A stretch of 64,000 nucleotides of DNA, from the NCBI RefSeq assembly GCF_019578655.1, contig NC_063256.1, positions 31,978,342-32,042,341 on the forward strand. Reading direction: 5' to 3'. A program made the translations under genes and the position numbers. The notes beneath the pieces are model-generated. The model made no database searches. It was not told where the DNA came from and saw only the letters and a program-made list of their open reading frames with translations. Below are positions 33,755-43,659 of the stretch, piece by piece. Position 1 is the first letter of the stretch; the number at the start of each line of letters is the position of its first letter. The DNA is from Ricinus communis. Its lineage: Eukaryota; Streptophyta; Magnoliopsida; Malpighiales; Euphorbiaceae.

Positions 33755-34060
33755 AAATTTGAAGCAGAATTGTCCAATCAATAATTCTTATTAAGAATTG
33801 ATTGTAAAGCTGCTAAAGAAGTTTTACAAAAAGATGTAAAAAATCTAGCTTCTAAATAAATATTTGCTTGTTAGGAAGCCATATTATCAACATTTAATTT
33901 TTTATAGAGTATATAAAGGGTGAAACTAATTTATTGTCTAATTTTCTAACTAGAGAATTCTTGCAGAGAAAAAATGGACTATCATATAATTCAAGGTTAA
34001 TCTCATCATCATCATCAATCTCTCAGCACTCATCTTACAATATAACACCATATAATTTAT
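33755..34060 (+). pseudogene. EPRV-2 RNase H remains
   Basis: Joining directly to 28943 once the copia element is set aside, this encodes the second half of a caulimovirid RNase H: DCKAAKEVLQKDVKNLASK near 33800, and LLSNFLTREFLQ near 33935, the usual end of the pol region. Two or three stops are present. A serine-rich tail follows. Confidence 0.7.
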
Positions 34061-34480
34061 CTCATCCTATAACACCATACCCCGGTATAATACTATAACA
34101 CCATATATTTTTTCACATTTGGTATAGTTTTATACACCTTTTTTACTCCAAATATTGAAAAATCTCCATTAGTAGAATTATCTAGTAAGAGTATAGTAAT
34201 AGTAGAAAATGAAGACTTAGCTAAAGACCCTGCCAAGATAGCAAGGGAATACCTTATAAATCACATGCATCCTATAAAGATACTTACTAAAAGAACTAGG
34301 GAATATTAAGAAGCTATATTTATAGAAACAAACTCTGCACTTATAAAGCATAAATTTAGAGATTCTAGAAATTTTGTATTAGGATTTTCTAAGTTCACTA
34401 TATTAAATATCCTTTCTTATAAAGATTTGGTATAAATCTGCTAGAGTATACCTTAAAGACAAGGAGTTGTCAGATGATTT
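34061..34480 (+). pseudogene. EPRV-2 second ORF start, decayed
   Basis: After the RNase H end, stretches such as SSKSIVIVENEDLAKDPAK and HMHPIKILTKRTREY (about 34185-34310) lie in one frame with a stop between. By position this is the ORF after pol in the viral genome. I cannot align it to the preserved end of the second ORF in EPRV-1. The viral sequence fades at about 34450-34480. Confidence 0.45.
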
Positions 34481-37005
34481 ATGTTAATTTTTACTTTACA
34501 ATTGAAGAGATACAATTTTATTGAAGGCACTATTCGACTTCTCATACTACGAATAGTCATAGTATTATCTAGAAGTAATCCAGATCATTAAAGATGAACA
34601 TCATGGAATGTAAACACAAATATAAGAAAAATTATAAAGCAAGTTTATAATGATGAGGTTCTTATTATATACATTCTTAAACTTTATTCATAGTCGATGT
34701 TTGATTAAGAATTATATATTAATCATTGGATATTGATCAAACGTTTGACATTACCATAATATGTTATCATTGTCAGCATCCATTTTCTGTATCTAGATAT
34801 CAACGGAATTACGAAAAATCCTATTATGAAAGTTACTGTCCTCTCGGGTCTCAAAAGATGAAGGATGGGGGAATTTGAGGTTAGGGTTGAGGTTAATTCA
34901 GCCAAATTTATCTTTCTAAAATCAATTTGGAGTTAATTGTCAAGAAAAATAAAGTTTGAGGATCAAAACGATGGATTTTGCAAGATCAAGGATTTAATTA
35001 TAATTTTTTTCCAAACTTCCCTTGTGTAGAGCCAATCGACTCTACACCGTGTCGATTAGGAATTTTAGCTTCGACGTCATTTTTTTCTTAGTGATTTTAC
35101 ATCTAGATATAGATTCTAGATAAATTTTGATGATAAACATAGATTTTTTAATGATAATTATTCAAATTTTAAAGAATTAATTTTGGATATTTATCATCCT
35201 TTTTTGAAAAATAATAAAGATTATCCCATCTCTAGGGTTTCCTTTGAAACCTTACCTCTGTAAATAGAAAGAGGTGCCTAGAAATTTTAAAAATGAGGAA
35301 AAACTAAGAGACAACAAGAGAGAACATAAGTTAATATCAATTGAAAAAACTATCGTTCATCATTAGGCAGAAGGTTTAAGTCACTAAGAAAGAAGGCCAC
35401 TAAGTACGAACTTTTTTTGGAAATCTTTTTTTAAGTCGACAGAAGCTTTCTCAACACCACATCCAGCACTGGATTCCTAACCAATCTTCGATTCAACTGC
35501 ATCTTCATCGTTTGAGATTCGCAAAACCATCAACTATGGTGACAACCTCAGAGTTCCTCCAACATGCATCCATTATCATCAACATCATCCTAAACTAGTT
35601 TCCTTTTTTTTATATATTTTTTATGTTTTTTCTTAGAAACATGATTATGGTTACTTTTACTGTTTTATTCTTATGAATCTGCATGTTATTAATTTATTGG
35701 GTTTCGAAATCTAACAATAAGAACATTAGGATTTTGAATATGATAATATTGCCAATATTAGGATTTTAAATTTAATTAAACACATGCATAGGATTATATG
35801 ATTAAATGTCTATTTTTATTATGATTTTGTAACAAAATATATTTATTAAGATTATGTGATTAATCTGCTATCTTTATTTACTGTGCTCTTTTTCAGTTTC
35901 TGGGTTTTTGTATTAGTTTTTAGGATTTCTGATTCAATCGATTGATTTCTATTATTTCTATTTCATTTTTACTTTATTTCTTTCATATTCTAATTATTTT
36001 TCACTTTTTATGCATGTTAAAATCGGCTCTGGGGACGGGAGGAATACACTGAAAGTCGAAAATGTCAGCCTGGATACCTTAGAGTCGATCGCCTCAATGC
36101 AGAGCCAATTGGCTCTGTGTTGAGCCGATCGACTCTATGTCTAATGCCAATAGGCTCTACACCTTTTTTTCCAAATTTTTGGATTTTACGAGTTTTGATG
36201 TATTTGCATCAGTTTTGTGTATTGTATTAGATTTTACTGCTTTTTCCTTGCAATTTTAGTTGTAGGCTGGGTTGTAATAAGTTAGGTTCATATTTCTGCT
36301 CTTTATTTTTGTTTATCTCATGGCTTAATGTAAAATAAATTATTGTAAAATGACTACCTAATTAAAAAAATGAACATGTAGACTTTAGGTTAAAATCAGA
36401 CCCAACATGAAAATTATATTACATTAGGCCAATCAATATTAATTGGGCTTAAACTCTAAAATTGAAGTAGACTTAATGGGCCTTGGTATATCTTAGTTAG
36501 GATTGGGCTAAATTAGAAATAGGTTCACAAAAAACAGGCTTCATCATAATAAGTAATCCATTAGGCCTAAAGGTTGGAAATCAAAAGTATAACTTGTAAT
36601 TGGGCTAGACTAAGTGGGCTATATACATAATTAATTCATAAATTAGATTAACAACTCTAATGTGGGCTAGGCTTGAATAAAATAGGCTAGACCTAAGTAA
36701 ATTATGTTTGTTATTTGGTATGCCTGTGTATGAATTGCTTTATTTATAGGGAATGATTTGTTAAACAATAAAATTAAGGACTAATATACACAAATAAGAA
36801 AGTTGGCTTCTGCATCCATCTTTGGACTTGTGGCGTAAGCTTCCTCATAGAATTTGAGAAACGCCACTCATTAGTAAAAGTGTCCCGGTGATTACCCGAG
36901 TAGCGACTCTCATCTCTGTGCTAATCTTAGTAACTAGTTAGCATGTTCCCGATTAGGTTGAAAAGCCTTATAGTACCGTAGTCATTAATGACACTTGGGT
37001 GCGCA
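34481..37005 (+). repeat. Probable LTR of a Tat-lineage element (copy A), left limit uncertain
   Basis: The right end is fixed by the primer site at 37009. The segment 36360-37005 is shared with arms B and C (41638-43110), including AAAAGTGTCCCGGTGATTAC and GTTGAAAAGCCTTATAGT. Short palindromic motifs of the type GAGCCGATCGACTC and AGAGCCAATTGGCTCT recur at 35035-35060 and 36080-36165. A TATA-like CTGTAAATAGAAAGAGG lies at about 35260. The left end of the LTR was not found; I place it after the end of EPRV-2. The minus-strand frame 34905-34723 is not convincing. Confidence 0.5.
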
Positions 37006-37008
37006 TAG

Positions 37009-37026
37009 TGGTGACTCCACTAGAGA
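37009..37026 (+). promoter_or_regulatory. Primer-binding site of Tat-lineage element A
   Basis: TGGTGACTCCACTAGAGA follows the LTR end GGTGCGCA by three bases. This type of sequence follows the 5' LTR in Tat/Ogre-type elements; I believe it corresponds to a tRNA-Arg complement, without certainty. Confidence 0.55.
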
Positions 37027-37195
37027 TAAAGTAAGGATACTTTTGGCTTACCATGCTTGCTAATTATAGTCGATTTGCTAGGAGATGCCATTAGTGTTAA
37101 GTTCATGGCAATCTGATGCATCTTCTACCATCTAAGCTAGACACAATGAAGTCCTTGTGGCTGTTCTCGGTTGAGGAATAGACATCCTAAGAGAA

Positions 37196-37997
37196 ATCAA
37201 GCCACCTGCTAGCAACAAGTATCGATACATTATAATGGCAATAGACTACTTCTCAAAGTAATTAGAAGCAGAATCCTTCACCAAGATAGGGTTAAAGCAC
37301 ATGGCTAAGTTTGTAGAGAAAAAACTAATATGCTAGTATGGCCTACCACATCACATAGTGTTTTGATAATGGGATTCAGTTCCATAGACAGTTTAAGAAT
37401 ATGATAAAAAAGTACAGAATTGAACATCATAAGTCTTCTCCATATAGGCCATTTGTGAATGGAGCTGTAGTTGCTGCCAATAAGAGTGTAAAGAAGATGT
37501 TGGCTAAAATATACAGAGGGTCAAGAGAATAGGCAGAGAAATTGCCATACGCCTTATGGGGTTATCGGACTACTATGGGACTCCTCCCTACTCCTTAGTC
37601 TACAGAATGGAAGTAGTGCTGCCAATAGAAGTTGAGATCAAGTCATTGAGAGTAATGATGGAAGTTGAGATACCCGAGGCTGAATGGGCAAGAGATTGAT
37701 ACAATCAGCTCAACTTGATTGATGAAACCAGAATGAGAGCCATGTAGCACACACAATTGTACTAACAAAGGGTTGCTCGAGTTTTTGACAAGCATGCCAA
37801 GCCTCAAACCTTAACAATGGATGATTTAGTCCTTAAAGAGGGAAAAATGATAAATTTAGACCATTTGGGTAAATTTTGGCCTAACCAGTAAGACCTGTAT
37901 CTTGTTAAGAAGATCTTCTCCAAAGGAGCAGCAATATTATCAGATATTGAGGGCAATGAGTTTAGCAAACCAGTCAACATAGACAGGCCCAAATGAT
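37196..37997 (+). pseudogene. Tat-lineage integrase end
   Basis: Starting 170 bp after the primer site, the plus strand encodes the second half of a Ty3/gypsy integrase. It begins PPASNKYRYIIMAIDYFSK with the first core aspartate, passes NGA-type residues near the third catalytic position, then MEVVLPIEVEIKSLRV and ends NEFSKPVNIDRPK before TGA. Several frameshifts and stops are present. Everything between primer site and integrase (gag, protease, RT, RNase H) is deleted. The C-terminal segment is typical of Tat/Retand-type elements. Confidence 0.75.
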
Positions 37998-39290
37998 ATT
38001 AAATATAATAAAATAAATAAATAAAAGAAGAGAAAATAAAACAAGCCCATTGGATTGAAAAACTATAAAGGAACGTCCAAGCAAAAGTTAGGGCGTTCAT
38101 TAAGGTGAAAACCGAAAGGCACCTTAGGCAAAAATAAGAACCGAATTAAAGGAGAGATAATGCTCGTTAGTTAGAAAACTCAAAGGGGCTAACTATCACG
38201 AGTTAGGCTATTTCCAACATTTTTTAAGATGTAATTTGGTTAAACTAATTAATAGCAAGAACTGTAAATTATGAGAATATGCTTTTTGAGATTTTAAATC
38301 AACATGTTTGGCAATATTCAAATAACATCTAGCAAATACAATAATTTCATTTTTTTTAATTTTCTACTATTCTAATCCCTAGTCATTGACTAATATAGGA
38401 ACAATACTGCAGCAATGCTAAACATCAATGTACTTGAGCAGCTACTCAAGTTCTATAAGTTTCATCCACGGCAAAATCACTCAGCTTCGGCAAGTTTCGA
38501 AGAATGGTCCAACGGCACCAAGTGTTGTGAACGTGGCCTAAGAATCGAGCAAAGATAGATCCTGGGTTAAATTGTGGCAGAATAGTGGGAATCCTCTACA
38601 GTCCTCCATACTAACGGACAAGTTTGGAAGGGGTATAAAATAAGTTGAAATCTAGCCTTGAAAGTGCAACGAATGAGGTATAGGTCTGCATGGTGATGTG
38701 AGTCAGACACTACTAGGACTAAATACAATGCACCTCCTCATGAGAAAAAGCACTCATCCACTCCCACCACTCGGCATAGTTGCTGGCAGGTTGCTAGTAT
38801 GCGCGACTCAAGAAGTGTTATGCACATAATTCATTAGGGCTTACGCAGAAAAGTAATGAGGTTCAGTCTCTCCTATAACCATATCTAAAGAAAAAAGGAA
38901 GAAAAAAAGATAAGAAAAAAATGAATGAATAAAAAGAGTAAAAAGCAAGTTTGCTAGGTCAAAAACCTTAACAAGCGACTTAGGCAAAAACTAAGACAGG
39001 CTTGCTACGCTGAAAACCCAGAAATGGGCAGTCTCGATAAAAGTTAGAGCATAAAAGCCATAAATAAATATCAAATATGGAGTAGATAAAATATCTTGAG
39101 ATGATCAAACTGCCTTGAAGCAAATTGCTCTGACCCCTTCAAACTCAGTCTAATCTCACTAGGGTCTCTACTAGGATGAGTGGGACCAGGGTAGTAGCGC
39201 CAACCGATTGACGAAGCAAGATCACAATCTTCGAGTTACCTAGACCGTCTTCTCACACCAGCAAGAATTGGATTGTCAAGCAGAAATGCC
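37998..39290. other. 3' non-coding part of Tat element A
   Basis: No plus-strand gene is seen. The stretch at 38945-39060 has repeats of the type AAAACCTTAACAAGCGACTTAGGC and CAGGCTTGCTACGCTGAAAACC, which resemble a region seen after integrase in Tat-type elements. Minus-strand fragments around 38440-38830 may be an eroded continuation of the antisense ORF, but no long frame is left. Confidence 0.45.
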
Positions 39291-39297
39291 AAACCAT

Positions 39298-39690
39298 CTA
39301 CCAAGTTAGTGTGGTAGGACCTGCAAACTCTAATAACCTCACCAGAGATAGAAGGTCAAGTCTGAGCCCTCTATAATGCCCCACCAAACTTTGAATGGAA
39401 AGGTCGAAGAAGCTTGTAACCTCTCGAGGTGTCGGTGGCTCTATAGAGGGTAAGACTATTGTGTCCGTGGATTGTGCAGGAGCGTCCAGAATGGCGGCAA
39501 ACTCCTCCCATATAGTGCAAACTTCTAAGCTTCTAAAGTGAAACACATGGTTGTCCACATCCCAAAAACTCAGAGTTGTATGGAGGAAAGCGGGATCGAC
39601 TCTCACATCTCTAAAAATTCTGAGACAAGCCAATGAAGGTCCTAGTGTCAGCCAGACATCCTTAAAGATACTCTTCAGTAATGGTTGAAA
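39298..39690 (-). pseudogene. Antisense extra ORF of the Tat element, PMD/DUF7745-like fragment
   Basis: On the strand opposite to the integrase, one frame reads from about 39690 (FKDVWLTLGPSLACLRIF) to a stop at 39298-39300. It includes FLHTTLSFWDVDNHVFHF and EVCTIWEEFAAILDAP. This resembles the start of plant-mobile-domain-like or DUF7745 proteins, which Tat/Ogre-type elements are known to carry as extra antisense ORFs near the 3' LTR. No ATG is kept at the front and the rest of the domain is lost. Upstream (39690-39910) is non-coding and could hold its promoter. Function unknown. Confidence 0.6.
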
Positions 39691-40190
39691 AATAGCAAAA
39701 GAAGCTTGCTCGTGATTTCATAGAGATTTGGACTGAATGGAGATGAAAAATGAATTAAAAAGGTAATGCTGGACCCTTTATAGGTCAATTTTAAGGCCTT
39801 AGACCATGCAGGTTAAGCTTACCCTAACTTGACTAAGCCTAAGGTCACGTGGGTTAAGCATTATCCCACGTGGGTTTGGCCTCATCAAGTGTAAATGTGG
39901 GCTACCATATGGAGTTTGAGCTCCTTTTTTTTATGAAATTCAAGTATACTTTGTGTTTGAAACAATTTCTTATGATTAAATATTATTTAACAATGTTTAA
40001 TGTGATTTCTTTTCAAATGCATTGGTAAAGTACATTAATTTACTACCATTCAAAGTAAAAATAACAAATGAATAAATGAAGCAAAGATCTAAAATTCAAT
40101 ACATACAATAGGAAAGAAAAGTATCCAAAAATAAGATCACGCAAGACTATAAAGGAAAAATCTAAAAACTAAAGAAATAAAGGCATATCA
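39691..40190. other. Non-coding stretch between antisense ORF fragments
   Basis: AT-rich sequence without an open frame. It contains a short repeat GCATTATCCCACGTGGGTT beside CACGTGGGTTAAGC (39845-39885). No gene is seen. Confidence 0.45.
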
Positions 40191-40617
40191 AGATGCTTCT
40201 TGCCATCATCATCACCATCACCATCATCATCTCTATAATCACCGCCTAACAAATCAACAACATCAATGGTGTGATCAAAGTCTTGGGTCCGCAACCAAGT
40301 AATGTCTTCCTCAAAAGTGACCTTCTTTGAGGCCCACTTAGCACGCTCCTCATAAAAGTTAGCATAAGTGGCATTCCACTGTGCCTGGGTCTCCTATTCA
40401 TGCCAAGAAGCCTGGGAAGCATTCCATCACCATATCCGCCTACTTAAGCAAACACATAGAAAACAATAAGATAGCATTACATATCATGCATCATACATAA
40501 AGCAAAAAATAAGTAAGAACAAAGAGTTGCTAGATGGTTTTGAGCAGTCTCTAAGATCATGGCCCACAATGCCTCGTAGACCCGGTTTGCATAGTCCATC
40601 GAAGCTTGAGGGACCTG
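40191..40617 (-). pseudogene. Second antisense ORF fragment (acidic C-terminus)
   Basis: The minus strand encodes QAQWNATYANFYEERAKWAS and DFDHTIDVVDLLGG, ending in an aspartate-rich tail near 40200 (ATC/ATG repeats on the plus strand). Upstream, 40610-40530 encodes VPQASMDYANRVYEALWAM, possibly an earlier exon. The stretch is cut at 40617/40618 by an unrelated LTR fragment. It fits a second antisense ORF or further exons of the one at 39298. I know no function. Confidence 0.45.
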
Positions 40618-41570
40618 TGATGCGCGCTATCCATACACAACAAAGTATACCGATCTTATCAAGTAACAAAGTGAATAAGTACGAGTATTGTTCCATCGGG
40701 GACTTAATTATGAATACTATGTTCAAATTTTGACTAATGTTTAATAAATAGAATATTGATTTGTTGCAAATAAATAACTATATTGAAAGCAATAATAAAA
40801 GTGATCAATGAGATTTATCAAGAAAGAATCTATTCAGGTGTAGAATACCCCTAACAAGTTTACAATCGAAGAAAAGAATAGCAATTAAATCAATCTAAAA
40901 GATGAATTGGCATTCTACAAAATTAGGTAAAAAGCGTTCTCAAGTGATTAAACCCTAATTCCTAAGAGGAGGGAAAAGAATCTCTTCTCAAACTCACTCA
41001 CTTAGGTCATGCATTAAGATCAAAGAACTATTAAACCAAAGAATTTTATAGATCTATCTCTAGTATCTCAATCAATTCTCAATCCTGAAGAGTGATCACT
41101 TCATAAAAAGTTATCTCTAATCAATTCATGAAAATAATATCCAATAAAGACATCGACTTATCAATCGAAATAGACAATAAAGCAATAAAAGGAATAAGAC
41201 AACTCAAGAAAAAGATCTAATTGCATAAACCTTGAATCAATTCATGTAAAACAAGTGTTCATCAATACCTAAGTAGTAAAGAAATTAGTTATTATACATT
41301 GTAATAAAGAAAGAAAACATAGGGAAAGAAGATTGCAAACTATTCATAGATGAAAAGCAAGGGAGATCCTCAATCTTGGATCTTCAATTCTTGAAAACAA
41401 ATAAGGAAATTAATGTTTCTTCCTTGCATAACCTTGAACAAAACCCTAGAAATTGAGAGAATTTGGGTTGCTAAAGCTTTCTCTCTCTAAAAATAATGTA
41501 AAAGTTAGAATCCCTAAAAATAAAACTCAAAATCCTCTAAATAGTGAAAATAAAACATTCTACATGTGGA
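40618..41570 (-). repeat. LTR fragment of the 9145-10532 family
   Basis: Starts TGATGCGCGCTATCC and follows the LTR at 9145 closely (AGAGTATTGTTCC, TTAATTATGAATACTA, CTCAAACTCACTCACTTAG, then the part rich in AATGAGGAA). It keeps about the first 940 of 1388 bp and lacks the GC-rich end. The other boundary, near 41570, is gradual. The open frames at 40484-40733 are shadows. Confidence 0.7.
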
Positions 41571-41637
41571 CAAATAAATAAAATACAACAATGAAAACAA
41601 CAAACAATGCAGGCAACAAATAAATAAAATGACAATA

Positions 41638-42378
41638 TAGGCGGTATTTTCGAGTGCGTACCCAAGTGTCTCTAGCGACTACAGCAGTGCAAGGCTTTTC
41701 AACCTAATCGGGAACATACTAGCTAGTCATAGAGACTTGCACAGAGATTAAAGTCGCCACCCGGGTAACCGGGACACTTTTACTAATGCGTGACGTTTCT
41801 CAATTCTATAAGAAAGCTTATGTCACAAATCCATAGATGGATCAGGAAGCCAGCTTCCTTATTTTTGTATATATGTCTTTAATTTTATTATTTAACGGGC
41901 TATTCCTATAAATGCAACATAAATATTTCTACACATTAAGCACTACAACATGTGAGGTCCACCTATATCTAGCCTATTTTATTAAAGCCTAGCCTATACT
42001 CAAAGTTATTAATCTAACTTACTAATTAATTATATACAACGCCCACCTAATCTAGTCCAATTATAAATTATGCTTTAGTTTCCAACCTTTAAGCCTAATA
42101 GGCTACTTTTTATGAAAAGGCCTAATTTGGTGATCTAAATTCTAATATGGCCCAATTTAGCCTAACTAAAGCATGGCATCCCGTTTTATATGTTCTTTGT
42201 GCATGGATCGCGAATGAATAAGGAATCAAGTATCAAAAAACCAAAACTGGCCTAATTAGGAGCCTAGAGTCGATCGGCTCTATGATATCACCCAATTGGC
42301 TGTTCTTGGATTTTGCCCCCCTTTCGACAATTTTTGCCTATTTTGACATAGATTAGCCGTTTTTGTTAGTTTTTTTAA
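41638..42378 (-). repeat. Tat-type LTR arm B (minus strand)
   Basis: The reverse complement matches LTR A and arm C: GTTAGCATGTTCCCGATTAGG-type sequence, AAAAGTGTCCCGGTTACC, AAGGAAGCTGGCTTCC and the tract of GGGCTA-rich sequence. Its inner end contains GAGCCGATCGACTC as in A. Near the LTR end the sequence (GCACTCGAAAATACCGCC) differs from A and is closer to C. Confidence 0.65.
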
Positions 42379-43110
42379 GGGTTATAGTAGTTAGGTTTAT
42401 TATTTTCTTTTTTTTATTTTTTATTTTATTTTGATGATGTATGGTCAATAATTGATTACATGATTGTAAACTAAAATTGGACATCTAGACTTAGACCTTA
42501 AAACTTGATCTTATGTATAGAATTGATCGTCCATTAGGTAAGAAAAGATGGTAGTTCAGCTTAAATTAAAATCCAATTAGACTTAGGTGGCTTTGCCATG
42601 TTTAATTAATCAATTAACTCATCTAGAATAGTATCACTGAATTAGGCCTCGGCATGAAAATGTAGTCCATTTAGGTTAAATATTTGGTAATCAAATATAA
42701 TCTGTAATTGGGTTAGACTAGGTGGGCCTCTTTCTACATAATTGAATAGTTAATTTAGGCTAACAACATAAATGGGAATTGGACTAAACCTAAAATGGGC
42801 TAGATTTAGGTGGACCTCACATTTTGTAATATTTGATATGTAGAAATATTATGCTGCACATATAGGGAATAGCTTGTTAAATAATAAAATATAGACTAAA
42901 ATACAAATAAGGAAGTTGGCTTCCGGATCCATCTCTAGATGTGACGAAACTTCCTTATGGAATCTAGTACGCCTTTCAAATTAGTAAAAGTGTCCCAGAG
43001 AATTTCCTAGCTAGCGACTCCATCTCTGCGCTAGTCTCTATGACTAGTTAGCGTGTTCCTAACTAGATTGAAAAGCCTTGTAGTGCCATATTACTACAGA
43101 TTGCGCGCCC
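42379..43110 (+). repeat. Tat-type LTR arm C (plus strand)
   Basis: Matches A (36275-37005) and the reverse complement of B, with AAGGAAGTTGGCTTCCGG, TTAGTAAAAGTGTCCCAG and TTGAAAAGCCTTGTAGTG. It is placed head to head with B. No primer site or coding sequence follows. Confidence 0.65.
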
Positions 43111-43582
43111 GAAACCGCACACTGCAGGCGCCATATCTCCGTCCATATTACAAAATAAAATTATATCTAGCTAATCTAAAACTATATAACATTAGATAAG
43201 ATTTAAAGGAACTTTGAGCTGCATTCATGGGGAGCTGGATGAGAAAAGAATTTTACAACCCAGAGAAGTTTAGAGAAAGGCAAGGAACACAGTTCTTATT
43301 TCAAAAATACAAAATTAAAACATTTAACCATTCAATACAATCACATTAGTCTTTATAGTCCATAACCATCCATCAAGTGAAATATAATCAAATTATATTA
43401 AAGTATATAAAAGAATGAAGATAGCATAATCAAGTTATTTTATCATTACATGTAATTAGGACTAAATGGGGTATGGAGATTAAAATAATTAAATCATATT
43501 CAAAAATAAAAATTCTCCTTATTTTAGAGTGTAATTTTTGTCCAAAATAAAAAGTAGGACATAGAGTCAACATTTGACCAAA
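43111..43582. other. Spacer before the chromovirus, nothing recognised
   Basis: AT-rich sequence with no open frame and no repeat match in this window. Confidence 0.5.
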
Positions 43583-43587
43583 CAAAT
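43583..43587. repeat. Target site duplication CAAAT (left)
   Basis: CAAAT before the TGTAACACCC start, repeated exactly at 52825-52829. Confidence 0.9.
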
Positions 43588-43615
43588 TGTAACACCCTTA
43601 GTTGTAATAATAATA

Positions 43616-43659
<44 letters not shown>

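Noticed and set aside
40196..40240. Trinucleotide CATCAT run as a separate microsatellite or CRISPR-like repeat
   Set aside because: It encodes the aspartate-rich end of the antisense ORF and has no spacer structure.
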